A DNA stretch of 64,000 nucleotides, taken from Maricaulis sp963975345. Lineage in GTDB: Bacteria > Pseudomonadota > Alphaproteobacteria > Caulobacterales > Maricaulaceae. The first letter of the stretch is position 1, and each line of letters begins with the position of its first letter. The DNA is taken from assembly GCF_963975345.1 (NCBI RefSeq), contig NZ_CAXBGE010000003.1, forward strand, positions 248,001 to 312,000, in the 5' to 3' direction. Under the pieces are notes generated by a model. It had not been told where the DNA came from. It did not search any database and was given only the letters and a program-made list of their open reading frames with translations. The position numbers were made by a program, and so were the translations under genes. Positions 15,505 through 24,450 of this stretch are shown in pieces.

Positions 15505-18291
15505 ATGGCCGTTCACAGACCCGTCGATGCCTCCAGCCATGTCTATCTGATCGACGGGTCGGGCTATATTTTCCGCGCCTATCATGCCCTGCCGCCACTG
15601 ACGCGCTCCGACGGGACTCCGGTCGGGGCAGTACAGGGCTTTTGCAACATGTTGTGGAAGCTCTTGGAAGACATCAATACTGGCGAGAAACCGACCCATC
15701 TGGCGGTGATTTTCGACCATTCCGGCAAGACTTTCCGCAATGATCTCTACCCGCTCTACAAGGCCCACCGCCCGCCAGCGCCGGAAGATCTCGTGCCGCA
15801 ATTCGCTTTGATCCGCGAAGCGACGCGGGCCTTTGGCGCGCCCTCGGTCGAGATGGAGAATTACGAGGCCGATGATCTGATCGCCACCTATGCCCGCCAG
15901 GCCGAGGCCAAGGGTGCGCGGGTTTCGATTGTCTCCTCCGACAAGGATCTGATGCAGCTGGTCTCCGACCGCATCTCCATGCTCGACACGATGAAGAACA
16001 AGCGCATCGATGCCGATGGTGTGTTCGAGAAATTCGGCGTCGGACCGGACAGGGTGATCGATGTCCAGGCCTTGGCCGGCGATAGCGCCGACAATGTACC
16101 CGGCGTGCCCGGAATCGGCATTAAGACGGCGGCGCTCTTGATCAATGAATATGGCGATCTCGACACGCTGCTCGAACGCGCCGGCGAGATCAAACAGAAT
16201 GCCCGCCGCGAAAAACTCCTCGCCCATGGCGATGATGCCCGCATGTCACGCACGCTGGTGACGCTCGATTGCGACACCCCGCTCAATGCCCAGCTCGACG
16301 AGTTCGGCATCACCGATCCCGACGCCGAACCTCTGGTCACTTTCCTGAAATCGATGGAATTCCGCACCTTCACCCGCAAGGTGGAAGAGACACTGGGCGG
16401 GCCCGCCGCTGACGAGACCGGCTCGGCAACGGCCCCGATTGACCGCTCACAATATGAGTGCGTCACCACGATGGCCCAGCTCAATGACTGGATCGAGCGC
16501 TGCCATACCGCCGGCGTGATCGCCGTTGATACCGAGACCGATGCGCTCTCTTCCAGTGCCGCCGGCCTGGTCGGGATATCGATGGCCACAGCGCCCGGCA
16601 AGGCCTGCTATATCCCGCTCGCCCATATCGACCCGGCCGCGACCGGAGATATGTTCGACACCGGCAAGGCACCGGAGCAATTGCCGATGCAGGCCGCGCT
16701 CGATGCGCTCAAACCGCTCTTCGAGTCCCCTGCAGTTCTCAAAATCGGCCAGAACTTCAAATACGATCTCGGCGTGCTGACCCGCTATGGCATCGACGTC
16801 GCGCCAATCGACGACACCATGCTGATCTCCTATGTGATGGATGCCGGCCTGCACGGCCATGGCATGGACGCGCTCGCCGAAATGCATCTCGGCCACACCT
16901 GCGTCCCCTTCAAGGAAGTGTGCGGCAGCGGCAAGAACCAGATCTCCTTCGACAAGGTGCCGCTCGACAAGGCCACGGAATACGCCGCCGAAGACGCCGA
17001 CGTCACCCTGCGCCTGTGGGAAATTCTCAAACCAGCCCTGATCGCCAAGAAGAAGGCCACCGTCTACGAAACCCTCGAACGCCCTATGCCCGCCGTGCTC
17101 TCGGCGATGGAGAATTGCGGCGTCAAGGTCGATCCCGACCAGCTCAAACGCCTGTCCTCGGAATTCGCCCAGAAAATGGCCGGTGCCGAGGCCGCGGCCC
17201 ATGAGGCCGCCGGGCGCTCCTTCAACGTCGCCAGTCCCAAGCAATTGGGCGAGATCCTGTTTGACGAGATGGGTCTGCCGGGCGGCAAGAAAACCAAGAC
17301 CGGCGCTTGGTCAACCGACGCTGCCGTACTCGACGAACTCGCCGCCAGCGGCCATCCCCTGCCGGTGGCGCTGCTGGAATACCGCCAGTTCGCCAAGCTG
17401 AAATCGACCTATGCCGACGCGCTGTTCGCCGCGATCAATCCGAAAACCGGCCGGGTCCACACCTCCTATTCCCTCGCCGCGACCACCACCGGCCGCCTCT
17501 CCTCCAACGAGCCCAATCTGCAAAACATCCCGATCCGCACCGAGGAAGGCCGCCGCATCCGCGAAGTCTTCATCGCCGAGCCGGGCAATGTCCTGGTCGC
17601 CGCCGACTATTCCCAGATCGAGCTGCGCCTGCTGGCAGAAGTCGCCGAAGTCGACACGCTCAAGGAGGCCTTCCGCACCGGCGCCGACATCCACGCCATG
17701 ACCGCGTCGGAAGTGTTTGGCGTGCCGATTGAGGGCATGGACCCGATGGTGCGGCGCAAGGCCAAGGCGATCAATTTCGGCGTCATCTACGGCATTTCCG
17801 CCTTCGGTCTCGCCAATCAGATCAATGTTTCACGTGAAGAGGCGAAGAATTTCATCAACGCCTATTTCGAGAAATTCCCCGGCATCATGGCCTATATGGA
17901 CAAGATGAAGGAGGAGGTGAAAGCCCGCGGCTATGTCGAAACCATCTTCGGCCGCCGCTGCCACTTCCCGTCCATCACCGACAAGAACCCCAATATGCGC
18001 CAGTTCGCCGAACGCCAGGCCATCAACGCCCCGCTACAGGGCGCCGCCGCCGACATCATCCGCCGCGCCATGATCCGCATGCCCGACGCCATCGCCCGCG
18101 CCAATCTCGACGCCCGCATGCTCTTGCAAGTCCACGACGAACTCATCTTCGAAGTGCCTGAGGCCCAGGCCGAGGACATGATCGCGCTGGCGAAGAAGGT
18201 GATGAGCGAGGCCTGCCGCCCGGCGCTTGAGCTCAGCGTGCCGCTGGATGTGGATGCGAAGGCCGGAAGGACGTGGGGCGAGGCGCACTGA
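15505..18291 (+). CDS. polA: DNA polymerase I
   Basis: A full-length 928-residue Pol I used in Okazaki fragment maturation and repair synthesis. Residues 1 to about 290 form the 5'-3' exonuclease (YIFRAYHALPPL, YEADDLIATYA, GDSADNVPGVPGIG). Residues about 320-510 form the proofreading exonuclease, whose DTE motif in AVDTETDAL (about 342-344) is intact, so proofreading is probably active. The polymerase domain follows, with DYSQIELR near 701, RRKAKAINFGVIYG in the O helix, and VHDELIFEV near 877 carrying the second catalytic Asp. It stands alone, divergent from a membrane protein gene, and is followed by a structured repeat. Confidence 0.98.
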   Translation: MAVHRPVDASSHVYLIDGSGYIFRAYHALPPLTRSDGTPVGAVQGFCNMLWKLLEDINTGEKPTHLAVIFDHSGKTFRNDLYPLYKAHRPPAPEDLVPQFALIREATRAFGAPSVEMENYEADDLIATYARQAEAKGARVSIVSSDKDLMQLVSDRISMLDTMKNKRIDADGVFEKFGVGPDRVIDVQALAGDSADNVPGVPGIGIKTAALLINEYGDLDTLLERAGEIKQNARREKLLAHGDDARMSRTLVTLDCDTPLNAQLDEFGITDPDAEPLVTFLKSMEFRTFTRKVEETLGGPAADETGSATAPIDRSQYECVTTMAQLNDWIERCHTAGVIAVDTETDALSSSAAGLVGISMATAPGKACYIPLAHIDPAATGDMFDTGKAPEQLPMQAALDALKPLFESPAVLKIGQNFKYDLGVLTRYGIDVAPIDDTMLISYVMDAGLHGHGMDALAEMHLGHTCVPFKEVCGSGKNQISFDKVPLDKATEYAAEDADVTLRLWEILKPALIAKKKATVYETLERPMPAVLSAMENCGVKVDPDQLKRLSSEFAQKMAGAEAAAHEAAGRSFNVASPKQLGEILFDEMGLPGGKKTKTGAWSTDAAVLDELAASGHPLPVALLEYRQFAKLKSTYADALFAAINPKTGRVHTSYSLAATTTGRLSSNEPNLQNIPIRTEEGRRIREVFIAEPGNVLVAADYSQIELRLLAEVAEVDTLKEAFRTGADIHAMTASEVFGVPIEGMDPMVRRKAKAINFGVIYGISAFGLANQINVSREEAKNFINAYFEKFPGIMAYMDKMKEEVKARGYVETIFGRRCHFPSITDKNPNMRQFAERQAINAPLQGAAADIIRRAMIRMPDAIARANLDARMLLQVHDELIFEVPEAQAEDMIALAKKVMSEACRPALELSVPLDVDAKAGRTWGEAH

Positions 18292-18642
18292 CGTCATAAC
18301 TCTTTAAAAATCAAATTCTTGTCATCCCTGACGGATGCCCCGCGAATGCGGGGCGCAGATCAGGGACCCAGACGCCCGGCGCTTGGTTTTTCAATCAGAA
18401 GCCCGGGCACAAGCTCCCAATTCCCAGCGGCCAGCGCGGGCACTCACCTCAGAAATTTGAGCGTCTGGGTCCCCGATCTCCGCCCCCGATCAAGTCGGGG
18501 GCATCCGTCGGGGATGACAACGCGTTTGTTTTTTGAAGGGAAATGCGAACCCCACCGGGGGACGCCGCCCCAAACCATCCCGCTATCGCGCGCCTACTCC
18601 CGCGCCTAAACCGCTGCAAACATCAGCGCGGGGACACGCAGA
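18292..18642. other. Gene-free interval after polA
   Basis: No credible gene is seen in these 351 bases. Most of the interval is taken up by two inverted copies of a structured repeat (18321-18518). The remainder before the next ATG is GC-rich and featureless apart from a short T-rich stretch following the repeat. Confidence 0.7.
18321..18518. repeat. Pair of inverted palindromic repeat units
   Basis: Two units of about 55 bases (18321-18375 and 18461-18518) face each other around an 85-base centre. Each starts with GTCATCCC and ends with GGGACCCAGACGC in its own orientation. Within each unit an outer stem (TCCCTGA/TCAGGGA at 18325-18331/18360-18366; TCCCCGA/TCGGGGA at 18470-18476/18508-18514) encloses an inner hairpin (CCCCGC/GCGGGG; CCCCCGA/TCGGGGG). 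The two copies differ at paired positions in a way that keeps pairing. Repeats of this general look are common between genes in Alphaproteobacteria. It could end transcription from polA. Confidence 0.85.
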
Positions 18643-19467
18643 ATGAGCACCGACACGACCGAACGCCGCAAGGCTTGGACCACGATTGCCATCTTTCTGG
18701 TCATCGTCACGGCGTTGAGCGCCGTGTTTCACTACGCCATCGTCAATCTCAACCCGACCAGCCTCTATGTCGGGCCGCTGATGTGGTGTCCGGCGCTGGC
18801 TGCGTTTGCGACGCTGGCGATCCGGGGGCGGCCGCTCTCGTCGCTGCCATGGCGATGGGGCAAATGGCGTTTCAATATCGGCGCCTTCGCCATGCCGATC
18901 CTTTATGTTTCAGTCGCCTATGGCCTGATCTGGGGTTTCGGGCTGGGCGGGTTTCCCAATCCGGAAACCTTGGCCGAATGGGCCGGCGAGACCGGGCTCT
19001 CGGTCTCAACGCCGGTATTGATCGCGGTGATGGTGGTGCTGATCGGGACGATTGACTGTATCCGGGCGGCGAGCACGATTGTCGGCGAGGAGATTGGCTG
19101 GCGCGGCTTCTTCGTCTGGGAATTGCGCAAGGTGATGCCGTTTGGCGCCGTTGCCCTGTTCAGCGGCGTCATCTGGGCCTTCTGGCACTGGCCAATCGTG
19201 GTGTTTTACGGCGGCGGCGAGGCTTGGCTGCAGATGTCGGCCTTCACGGTGATGATGACCTATTTCACCTTCAAATCCGGCAGCCTGTGGCCAGCGGTGA
19301 TGTTTCACGCCGCTCACAATGTCTATTTCGACAAACTGTTCAATCCACTCACCACCGACACCGGCAATACCGCCCTGTGGACTGGCGAATACGGGCTGAT
19401 GATCCCGGCGGTGACGACGGTTCTGGCGGTAATTTTCTGGCGCAAGGCCAAGGCGGAGGGGCTTTAG
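18643..19467 (+). CDS. CPBP-family intramembrane metalloprotease (Abi/CAAX-like)
   Basis: A 274-residue membrane protein with about seven hydrophobic segments. The three CPBP motifs are present: GEEIGWRGF with Glu149, Glu150 and Arg154, then the FWHWPIV segment, and HAAHN near residue 226, whose histidines complete the metal site. The eukaryotic relatives cleave prenylated CAAX proteins; bacterial ones process peptides or protect against self-made bacteriocins, and the substrate here is unknown. It is isolated, between the repeat after polA and the convergent gyrB gene. Confidence 0.88.
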   Translation: MSTDTTERRKAWTTIAIFLVIVTALSAVFHYAIVNLNPTSLYVGPLMWCPALAAFATLAIRGRPLSSLPWRWGKWRFNIGAFAMPILYVSVAYGLIWGFGLGGFPNPETLAEWAGETGLSVSTPVLIAVMVVLIGTIDCIRAASTIVGEEIGWRGFFVWELRKVMPFGAVALFSGVIWAFWHWPIVVFYGGGEAWLQMSAFTVMMTYFTFKSGSLWPAVMFHAAHNVYFDKLFNPLTTDTGNTALWTGEYGLMIPAVTTVLAVIFWRKAKAEGL

Positions 19468-19487
19468 GGGCGGGTTTGGCCGCCCCG
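19467..19487 (+). terminator. Hairpin at the end of the CPBP gene
   Basis: Stem GGGGCGG (19467-19473) / CCGCCCC (19480-19486) with a 6-base loop begins at the last base of the stop codon. Only a short T stretch follows, so termination may be weak. Confidence 0.4.
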
Positions 19488-19775
19488 CTTATCCACCCCG
19501 GCACCGATGCGCTTACACTGATCGCGGATCATGACAGGAAATGTACGCTCACGGGCCGGGCATCATGCGTGGAAAGCGGGCAAAACCTGAAAAATTGACG
19601 CCGGAGAACAACGAAACCAGGCCAACAGATTGAAAAATAACATATTTTCATAAATCCGCGGCAAATAGAGGCGCAAACCAGGGGGCAATGACCGGACTAT
19701 CAATGACAGACCAGTGACATACCAATGGCACACTAACAGGCACTCAGCAGGCACCTGACGCGCGACCGGAACGGA
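19488..19775. other. Gene-free interval between CPBP gene and gyrB
   Basis: These bases separate two convergent genes. A short minus-strand frame exists (19563-19754) but has no start signal or protein-like composition. One TTATCCACC, an 8-of-9 match to a DnaA box, occurs at 19489-19497, without companions. Nothing else stands out. Confidence 0.5.
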
Positions 19776-22175
19776 TCAGGCGTCGACTTCCGCTTCCAGC
19801 GCGTGTTCCTGGATGAATTCACGCCGCGGCTCGACGACATCGCCCATCAGCTTGGTGAAGAGCTCGTCAGCGAGATCGGCACGGGTGACCGAGACTTGCA
19901 GCAGGGTGCGCACATTCGGATCGAGCGTGGTTTCCCAGAGCTGTTCCGGATTCATCTCGCCCAGACCCTTATAGCGCTGGACTTTCATGCCCTTGGAGCC
20001 GGCCGTCACGACCGCATCGACCAATTGTGTCGGGCTGAAAGTGGTCACCGGTCCGCTCTTCGAGGTGAAGACGGCAGGGCCGATATAGACATCGGCAATC
20101 GCCAAGGCCCGCTCCGACAGACGTCGGGCATCGGGGCTTTCGCGCAGCGGCGCATTGAGCACCACCGTCTCGGTGACGCCGCGAACTTCGCGGCTAAACA
20201 CCAGATTATGATCAGCATTCAGTTCGCCAACCCAGGTATTTTCGCCCTCATCAGCAAAGCCGTTGAGGCGCTGGGCCGCCGATTCAATCGCCTCGGATGT
20301 TGGCTCGGCAACCAGGGCGCCCGACAGGGCCGCCGCTTCCAGCGCAAAGCCGGGCGCGCGCAGCTGCAGCCGGTCGACCGAAGCCTTCACGGCCCGCGCC
20401 GTGCCAACCCGGTCAGCCAGATCGGCGCCGGTGATAACCTCGCCATTGGCCAAGCGCAGATCGGCTTCACTGGTGCCTTCCTCGATCAGATAGGCATCCA
20501 TCTCGGCCTGGTCTTTGACATAGCGTTCCGAGCGGCCCTTGGTGATTTTATATAGCGGCGGCTGGGCGATATAGAGATGGCCGCGATCGATCAGCTCAGG
20601 CATTTGCCGATAGAAAAACGTCAACAAAAGCGTGCGGATATGCGCGCCGTCGACATCAGCATCGGTCATGATGATGACTTTGTGGTAGCGCAGCTTGTCG
20701 TAATTGATCTGGTCACGGCCAATCCCGGTCCCGAGCGCCGTGATCAGGGTTCCGACCTGGTCGGAGCCGAGCATGCGGTCAAAACGGGCGCGTTCGACAT
20801 TGAGGATTTTACCGCGCAGCGGCAGCACGGCCTGATTGCCCCGATGCCGGCCCTGCTTGGCAGAACCACCAGCTGAGTCGCCCTCGACGATGAAGATTTC
20901 AGACTTGGCCGGATCCTTTTCCTGGCAATCGGCAAGCTTGCCGGGCAGGGAAGAGATTTCCAGCGCCGATTTGCGCCGTGTCAGCTCACGCGCCTTGCGC
21001 GCGGCTTCGCGGGCAGCGGCCGCCTCGATGATTTTGCCAACGATTTGCTTGGCTTCAATCGGATGTTCCTCGAACCATTCCGACAGCGCTTCGCCGACAA
21101 TGCCTTCAACGGCCGGGCGCACTTCGGACGAGACCAGCTTGTCCTTGGTCTGAGAGGAGAATTTCGGGTCTGGCACCTTGGCCGACAGCACGCAGGTCAG
21201 GCCTTCGCGGGCATCATCGCCGGTGATGGAGATCTTCGCCTTCGCCGCCAGGCCGGATGAGGCCGCATAGCTGTTGACGATACGCGTCAACGCACCGCGG
21301 AATCCGGCCAAATGGGTGCCGCCATCGCGTTGCGGGATGTTGTTGGTGAAGCACAAGACATTCTCGTGATAGCTGTCATTCCACTCCAGCGCCGCCTCAA
21401 CCATCACGCCATCGCGCTCGCCCTGGATCAGGACCGGAACGGGGAAGAGCGGAGTCTTGGTGCGGTCGAGATGGCTGACGAAAGCGGCGACGCCGCCCTC
21501 ATAGACCATGGTGTCAGACCAGACCTCATCCTGACGCTCATCGCGCAGGGTGATCTTGACTCCCGAATTGAGGAAGGCGAGCTCGCGCAGCCGGTGCTGC
21601 AGCGTGTCGCGATCAAACTCGGTCATGGTGAAAGTGAGTTCGGACGGCATGAAGCGGACTTCGGTGCCGGTCTTGCCCGGTTCGACATCGCCGATCACCT
21701 TGAGATCTTCATCGGCCACGCCATGCTGGAAACGCATATGGTGGGCCTTGCCCTTGCGCCAGATCGTCAGATCCATCCACACAGACAGCGCGTTGACGAC
21801 CGAGACGCCAACCCCGTGCAGGCCGCCGGAGACCTTGTAGGAATTCTGGTCGAACTTACCGCCGGCGTGCAATTGGGTCATGATGACCTGCGCCGCCGAC
21901 ATGCCTTCGCCCTTGTGGATATCCGTCGGGATGCCGCGTCCGTCGTCGCGTACGCTGGCCGAACCGTCGGCATGCAAGGTCACCAAAACCTCGGAACAAT
22001 GGCCCGCCAAAGCTTCGTCGATCGCGTTGTCGACGACTTCATAGACCATGTGGTGCAGGCCCGAACCGTCATCGGTGTCGCCGATATACATGCCAGGGCG
22101 TTTACGGACGGCGTCGAGGCCTTTGAGGACCTTGATCGACTCGGCGTCGTATTCTTGATTCGCTTGTTCGCTCAT
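19776..22175 (-). CDS. gyrB: DNA gyrase subunit B
   Basis: A 799-residue GyrB from the ATG at 22175 (MSEQANQEYDAESI); in-frame codons upstream encode a non-conserved stretch. The GHKL ATPase is at the N-terminus (VVDNAIDEALAGH, VRDDGRGIP, GGLHGVGVSVVNAL). The TOPRIM domain has EGDSAGGSAK near residue 431 and DADVDGAHIR near 505, which bind the magnesium used in DNA cleavage. The C-terminal RYKGLGEMNPEQLW motif binds GyrA. As in many alphaproteobacteria it lies downstream of dnaN and recF on the same strand, but here five other genes intervene. Confidence 0.98.
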   Translation of the reverse strand: MSEQANQEYDAESIKVLKGLDAVRKRPGMYIGDTDDGSGLHHMVYEVVDNAIDEALAGHCSEVLVTLHADGSASVRDDGRGIPTDIHKGEGMSAAQVIMTQLHAGGKFDQNSYKVSGGLHGVGVSVVNALSVWMDLTIWRKGKAHHMRFQHGVADEDLKVIGDVEPGKTGTEVRFMPSELTFTMTEFDRDTLQHRLRELAFLNSGVKITLRDERQDEVWSDTMVYEGGVAAFVSHLDRTKTPLFPVPVLIQGERDGVMVEAALEWNDSYHENVLCFTNNIPQRDGGTHLAGFRGALTRIVNSYAASSGLAAKAKISITGDDAREGLTCVLSAKVPDPKFSSQTKDKLVSSEVRPAVEGIVGEALSEWFEEHPIEAKQIVGKIIEAAAAREAARKARELTRRKSALEISSLPGKLADCQEKDPAKSEIFIVEGDSAGGSAKQGRHRGNQAVLPLRGKILNVERARFDRMLGSDQVGTLITALGTGIGRDQINYDKLRYHKVIIMTDADVDGAHIRTLLLTFFYRQMPELIDRGHLYIAQPPLYKITKGRSERYVKDQAEMDAYLIEEGTSEADLRLANGEVITGADLADRVGTARAVKASVDRLQLRAPGFALEAAALSGALVAEPTSEAIESAAQRLNGFADEGENTWVGELNADHNLVFSREVRGVTETVVLNAPLRESPDARRLSERALAIADVYIGPAVFTSKSGPVTTFSPTQLVDAVVTAGSKGMKVQRYKGLGEMNPEQLWETTLDPNVRTLLQVSVTRADLADELFTKLMGDVVEPRREFIQEHALEAEVDA

Positions 22176-22237
22176 GGCTTTGTTGTACCGCACACCCAGC
22201 CCCGTGGCCATACGCGCGCGCACGCGTGAGTCTTCTG

Positions 22238-22861
22238 TCAGCGCAGCAAAAGCACGACCGCAATTGCTAGCATGACGCTACCGGTGAGAATGTCTGCACC
22301 GCGCCGCACGGAAGGCGTTTTCAGCCACTCACGCGCCTTGTGGGCGGCGCCGATATAAGCCCCGGCCGTTGGCACGGCGAGCGCGATCATGATCCCCAGC
22401 ATCAGCGCATAAACCGGCGGCGTGATCGCCTCGAGCGGGATAAAGGCCGGCACCAGGGTGAGGTAGAAAATGATCGGCTTGGGATTGGAGAGCGGCATCG
22501 CCAAGCCAGCCAGATAGGTCCCGGCCCAGCCGCGCTTGGAACCGGCAGCAAAGACCGGCTTGGGCCGCGCTCCGGTCCAGGCGCTCCAATAGGCCGTGCC
22601 CGCCATCCAGAGCAGATAACCGGCACCGACCAGCTTGGCGACCAGCCACACCGTCCCCAGCTGCTGCGCCACCGCTGACAGACCGGTGACGGCAAGGGTG
22701 AACCAGAAAATATCGCCGGTCAGAATGCCCACCCCATACATCGCGGCATGCCAAGGCCCGGCATCAAGCGTGCGCGCGATCATCGCGGCAATGCCGGGGC
22801 CTGGCGTGACGAACAGGATCAGCAGGGCACCAGCGAACAGAAGGAGATTATCGAGCGTCAT
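22238..22861 (-). CDS. LysE/RhtB-family amino-acid exporter
   Basis: A 207-residue protein with six hydrophobic segments and the family signature FVTPGPGIAAMIARTLDAGPWHAA near the N-terminus, followed by YGVGILTGD. The segment PLSNPKPIIFYLTL in the middle is also typical. Relatives export amino acids or small metabolites such as homoserine lactone, threonine or leucine. It lies 18 bases downstream of the Anbu gene and 62 bases upstream of gyrB on the same strand, so it may be read through from the Anbu cluster, perhaps exporting peptide breakdown products (speculation). Confidence 0.9.
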   Translation of the reverse strand: MTLDNLLLFAGALLILFVTPGPGIAAMIARTLDAGPWHAAMYGVGILTGDIFWFTLAVTGLSAVAQQLGTVWLVAKLVGAGYLLWMAGTAYWSAWTGARPKPVFAAGSKRGWAGTYLAGLAMPLSNPKPIIFYLTLVPAFIPLEAITPPVYALMLGIMIALAVPTAGAYIGAAHKAREWLKTPSVRRGADILTGSVMLAIAVVLLLR

Positions 22862-22879
22862 GCGCCTGCCACGCCCGTG

Positions 22880-23611
22880 TCAGAATTTGAAATTCGGCAG
22901 GGAGTGGAACGCAGTCCGCAGAGCCTCGCTCCAGCCTGAGGATATTTCATTGAAATAGGCATCGTCCTGGTCGATGCGGCGCTCCTTGCCAACCTGCAGG
23001 CTGTCGAGCTGATAGATCTGCAAATCGAGCGGCATGCCGACGGAGAGATTGGCCTTGAGCGTGGAGTCGAAGGACAGGATCAGGAGCTTCGCGGCATCCT
23101 CAAACGACATGTCGCGGTCATAGGCCCGCAGCAAGATCGGACGGCCATACTTGGTCTCACCGGTCTGGAAGAACGGGGTGTCATCACTGGCCTCGATGAA
23201 ATTCCCTTCCGGGTAGACGAGAAAAAGTCGCGGCTCCATACCAGCGATCTGACCGCCAATGATCAATGTCGCACCGAATTGCGATTCCGCCGTTGGCGCT
23301 TCACCCGCCTGGCTGCGGACCAGCTCACTCAGCGTTTCCCCGACCAGCGTCGCGACCTGGAACATGGTCGCCGCTTCCAGGATGCTCGGCTTGCGATCAG
23401 CCGGCACTTTGGACCGTTCGTCGAGCAGGCTGACCACAGCCTGGGTCGTCGCCAGATTGCCGGCCGTCATAATCGTGATCACGCGCTCGCCCGGCGTCGA
23501 CCAGGTGAACATCTTGCGGAACACCGACACATTGTCGATGCCCGCATTGGTCCGCGAGTCGGACATGAAAATAAGGCCGCGATCAAGGCGCATGCCAACG
23601 CAATAAGTCAT
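22880..23611 (-). CDS. Anbu-type proteasome-like peptidase
   Basis: A 243-residue protein of the Anbu (ancestral beta-subunit) branch of Ntn hydrolases, related to HslV and proteasome beta subunits. The start at 23611 gives Met-Thr-Tyr; removal of Met would expose the catalytic Thr1. Asp17 (FMSDSRTNAG) and Lys32 (VFRKMF) fall at or next to the positions of the proteasomal Asp17 and Lys33. The glycine-containing AGNLATTQAV strand and a C-terminal helical region follow. Anbu proteins form open helical or ring assemblies with little demonstrated proteolysis. It is the last of four genes (ATP-grasp, alpha-E, transglutaminase, Anbu) that recur together in many bacteria. Confidence 0.9.
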   Translation of the reverse strand: MTYCVGMRLDRGLIFMSDSRTNAGIDNVSVFRKMFTWSTPGERVITIMTAGNLATTQAVVSLLDERSKVPADRKPSILEAATMFQVATLVGETLSELVRSQAGEAPTAESQFGATLIIGGQIAGMEPRLFLVYPEGNFIEASDDTPFFQTGETKYGRPILLRAYDRDMSFEDAAKLLILSFDSTLKANLSVGMPLDLQIYQLDSLQVGKERRIDQDDAYFNEISSGWSEALRTAFHSLPNFKF

Positions 23612-23645
23612 GCAATCACACTCCGGTCCGATGTCGGCGCAAGCG

Positions 23646-24446
23646 TTACTGCTGTACTTGCAGGGACACAATCATCGATTCCGTTCCGCCGCCAAACACC
23701 ACGCCGGAAACCGGGGCCGCTTCGCGATAATCGAGGCCCGTCGCGATACGAACATAGCGTTCATCCGGCGCGATGCAGTTGGAGACATCAAACCCGACCC
23801 AGCCGAGGCCCTCGATATGCGCCTCGGCCCAGGCGTGGCTCGCTTCCTGATCGACCCGGTCGTCCATCATCAGATAGCCGCTGACATAGCGGGCGGGATA
23901 TCCGAGCTCGCGGGCTGCTGCGATGAAGACCTGGGCGTGATCCTGGCAGACGCCGGAGCCGGCACCGAGGGATTCTTCCGCTGTCGTGGCCGAATGGGTC
24001 CCCTGCGTGCTGTAGGGCATGACCGCAGTGATGGCCTTCGACAGCACGTGGAGTTGTTCGATCGGCTCGTGCTTGGCCTTGACCAGAGGCTTGATCAGGG
24101 CGGCGATACCGGCACCAGGCCGGGTCAATGCCGTTTCACGAAGGAAATACCAGAGCGGCGTAAAGCCTGCGTGCGGTCCGAACACGCCGGCACTGTCGCG
24201 GGTCTCGACATCGCCCTCGCAACGGATCGAGACCGTTCGCGCGTCGGGATCGACACTGATGAGGTCGACAAGATTCTGGTGTTGGTCGCGGAATGCGACC
24301 TCCTCGCGCCCACCATCAATCGCAACCGTCCAACGGCTCACGGTTTGCGTCGCCGACGTATCGGGCCGCAGTCGCACCTGCTGCAGTCCGTAAGGGACCG
24401 GATCGCGATAGTCATACCGGGTTGTATGGGAGATTTTCAGACGCAT
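23646..24446 (-). CDS. Transglutaminase-like cysteine peptidase (Anbu cluster)
   Basis: A 266-residue protein from the ATG at 24446, which gives the family N-terminus MRLKISHTTRYDY. The N-terminal beta-sandwich is followed by the transglutaminase core with Cys167 (GVCQDHAQ), His204 (ASHAWAEAH) and Asp220 (GFDVSN), a complete papain-like triad. Such proteins are taken to be peptidases or to make or break amide bonds on peptides. It starts 4 bases after the alpha-E gene stops and ends 34 bases before the Anbu gene, so it belongs to one transcription unit with them. Confidence 0.9.
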   Translation of the reverse strand: MRLKISHTTRYDYRDPVPYGLQQVRLRPDTSATQTVSRWTVAIDGGREEVAFRDQHQNLVDLISVDPDARTVSIRCEGDVETRDSAGVFGPHAGFTPLWYFLRETALTRPGAGIAALIKPLVKAKHEPIEQLHVLSKAITAVMPYSTQGTHSATTAEESLGAGSGVCQDHAQVFIAAARELGYPARYVSGYLMMDDRVDQEASHAWAEAHIEGLGWVGFDVSNCIAPDERYVRIATGLDYREAAPVSGVVFGGGTESMIVSLQVQQ

Positions 24447-24450
24447 GGGC

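Noticed and set aside
15359..15598. Longer N-terminus of the TPR-like protein
   Set aside because: The extra 80 residues overlap the polA start and precede a clear signal anchor, which would be internal otherwise.
19489..19497. TTATCCACC as DnaA box
   Set aside because: A single 8-of-9 match in 64 kb of sequence is not meaningful without others nearby.
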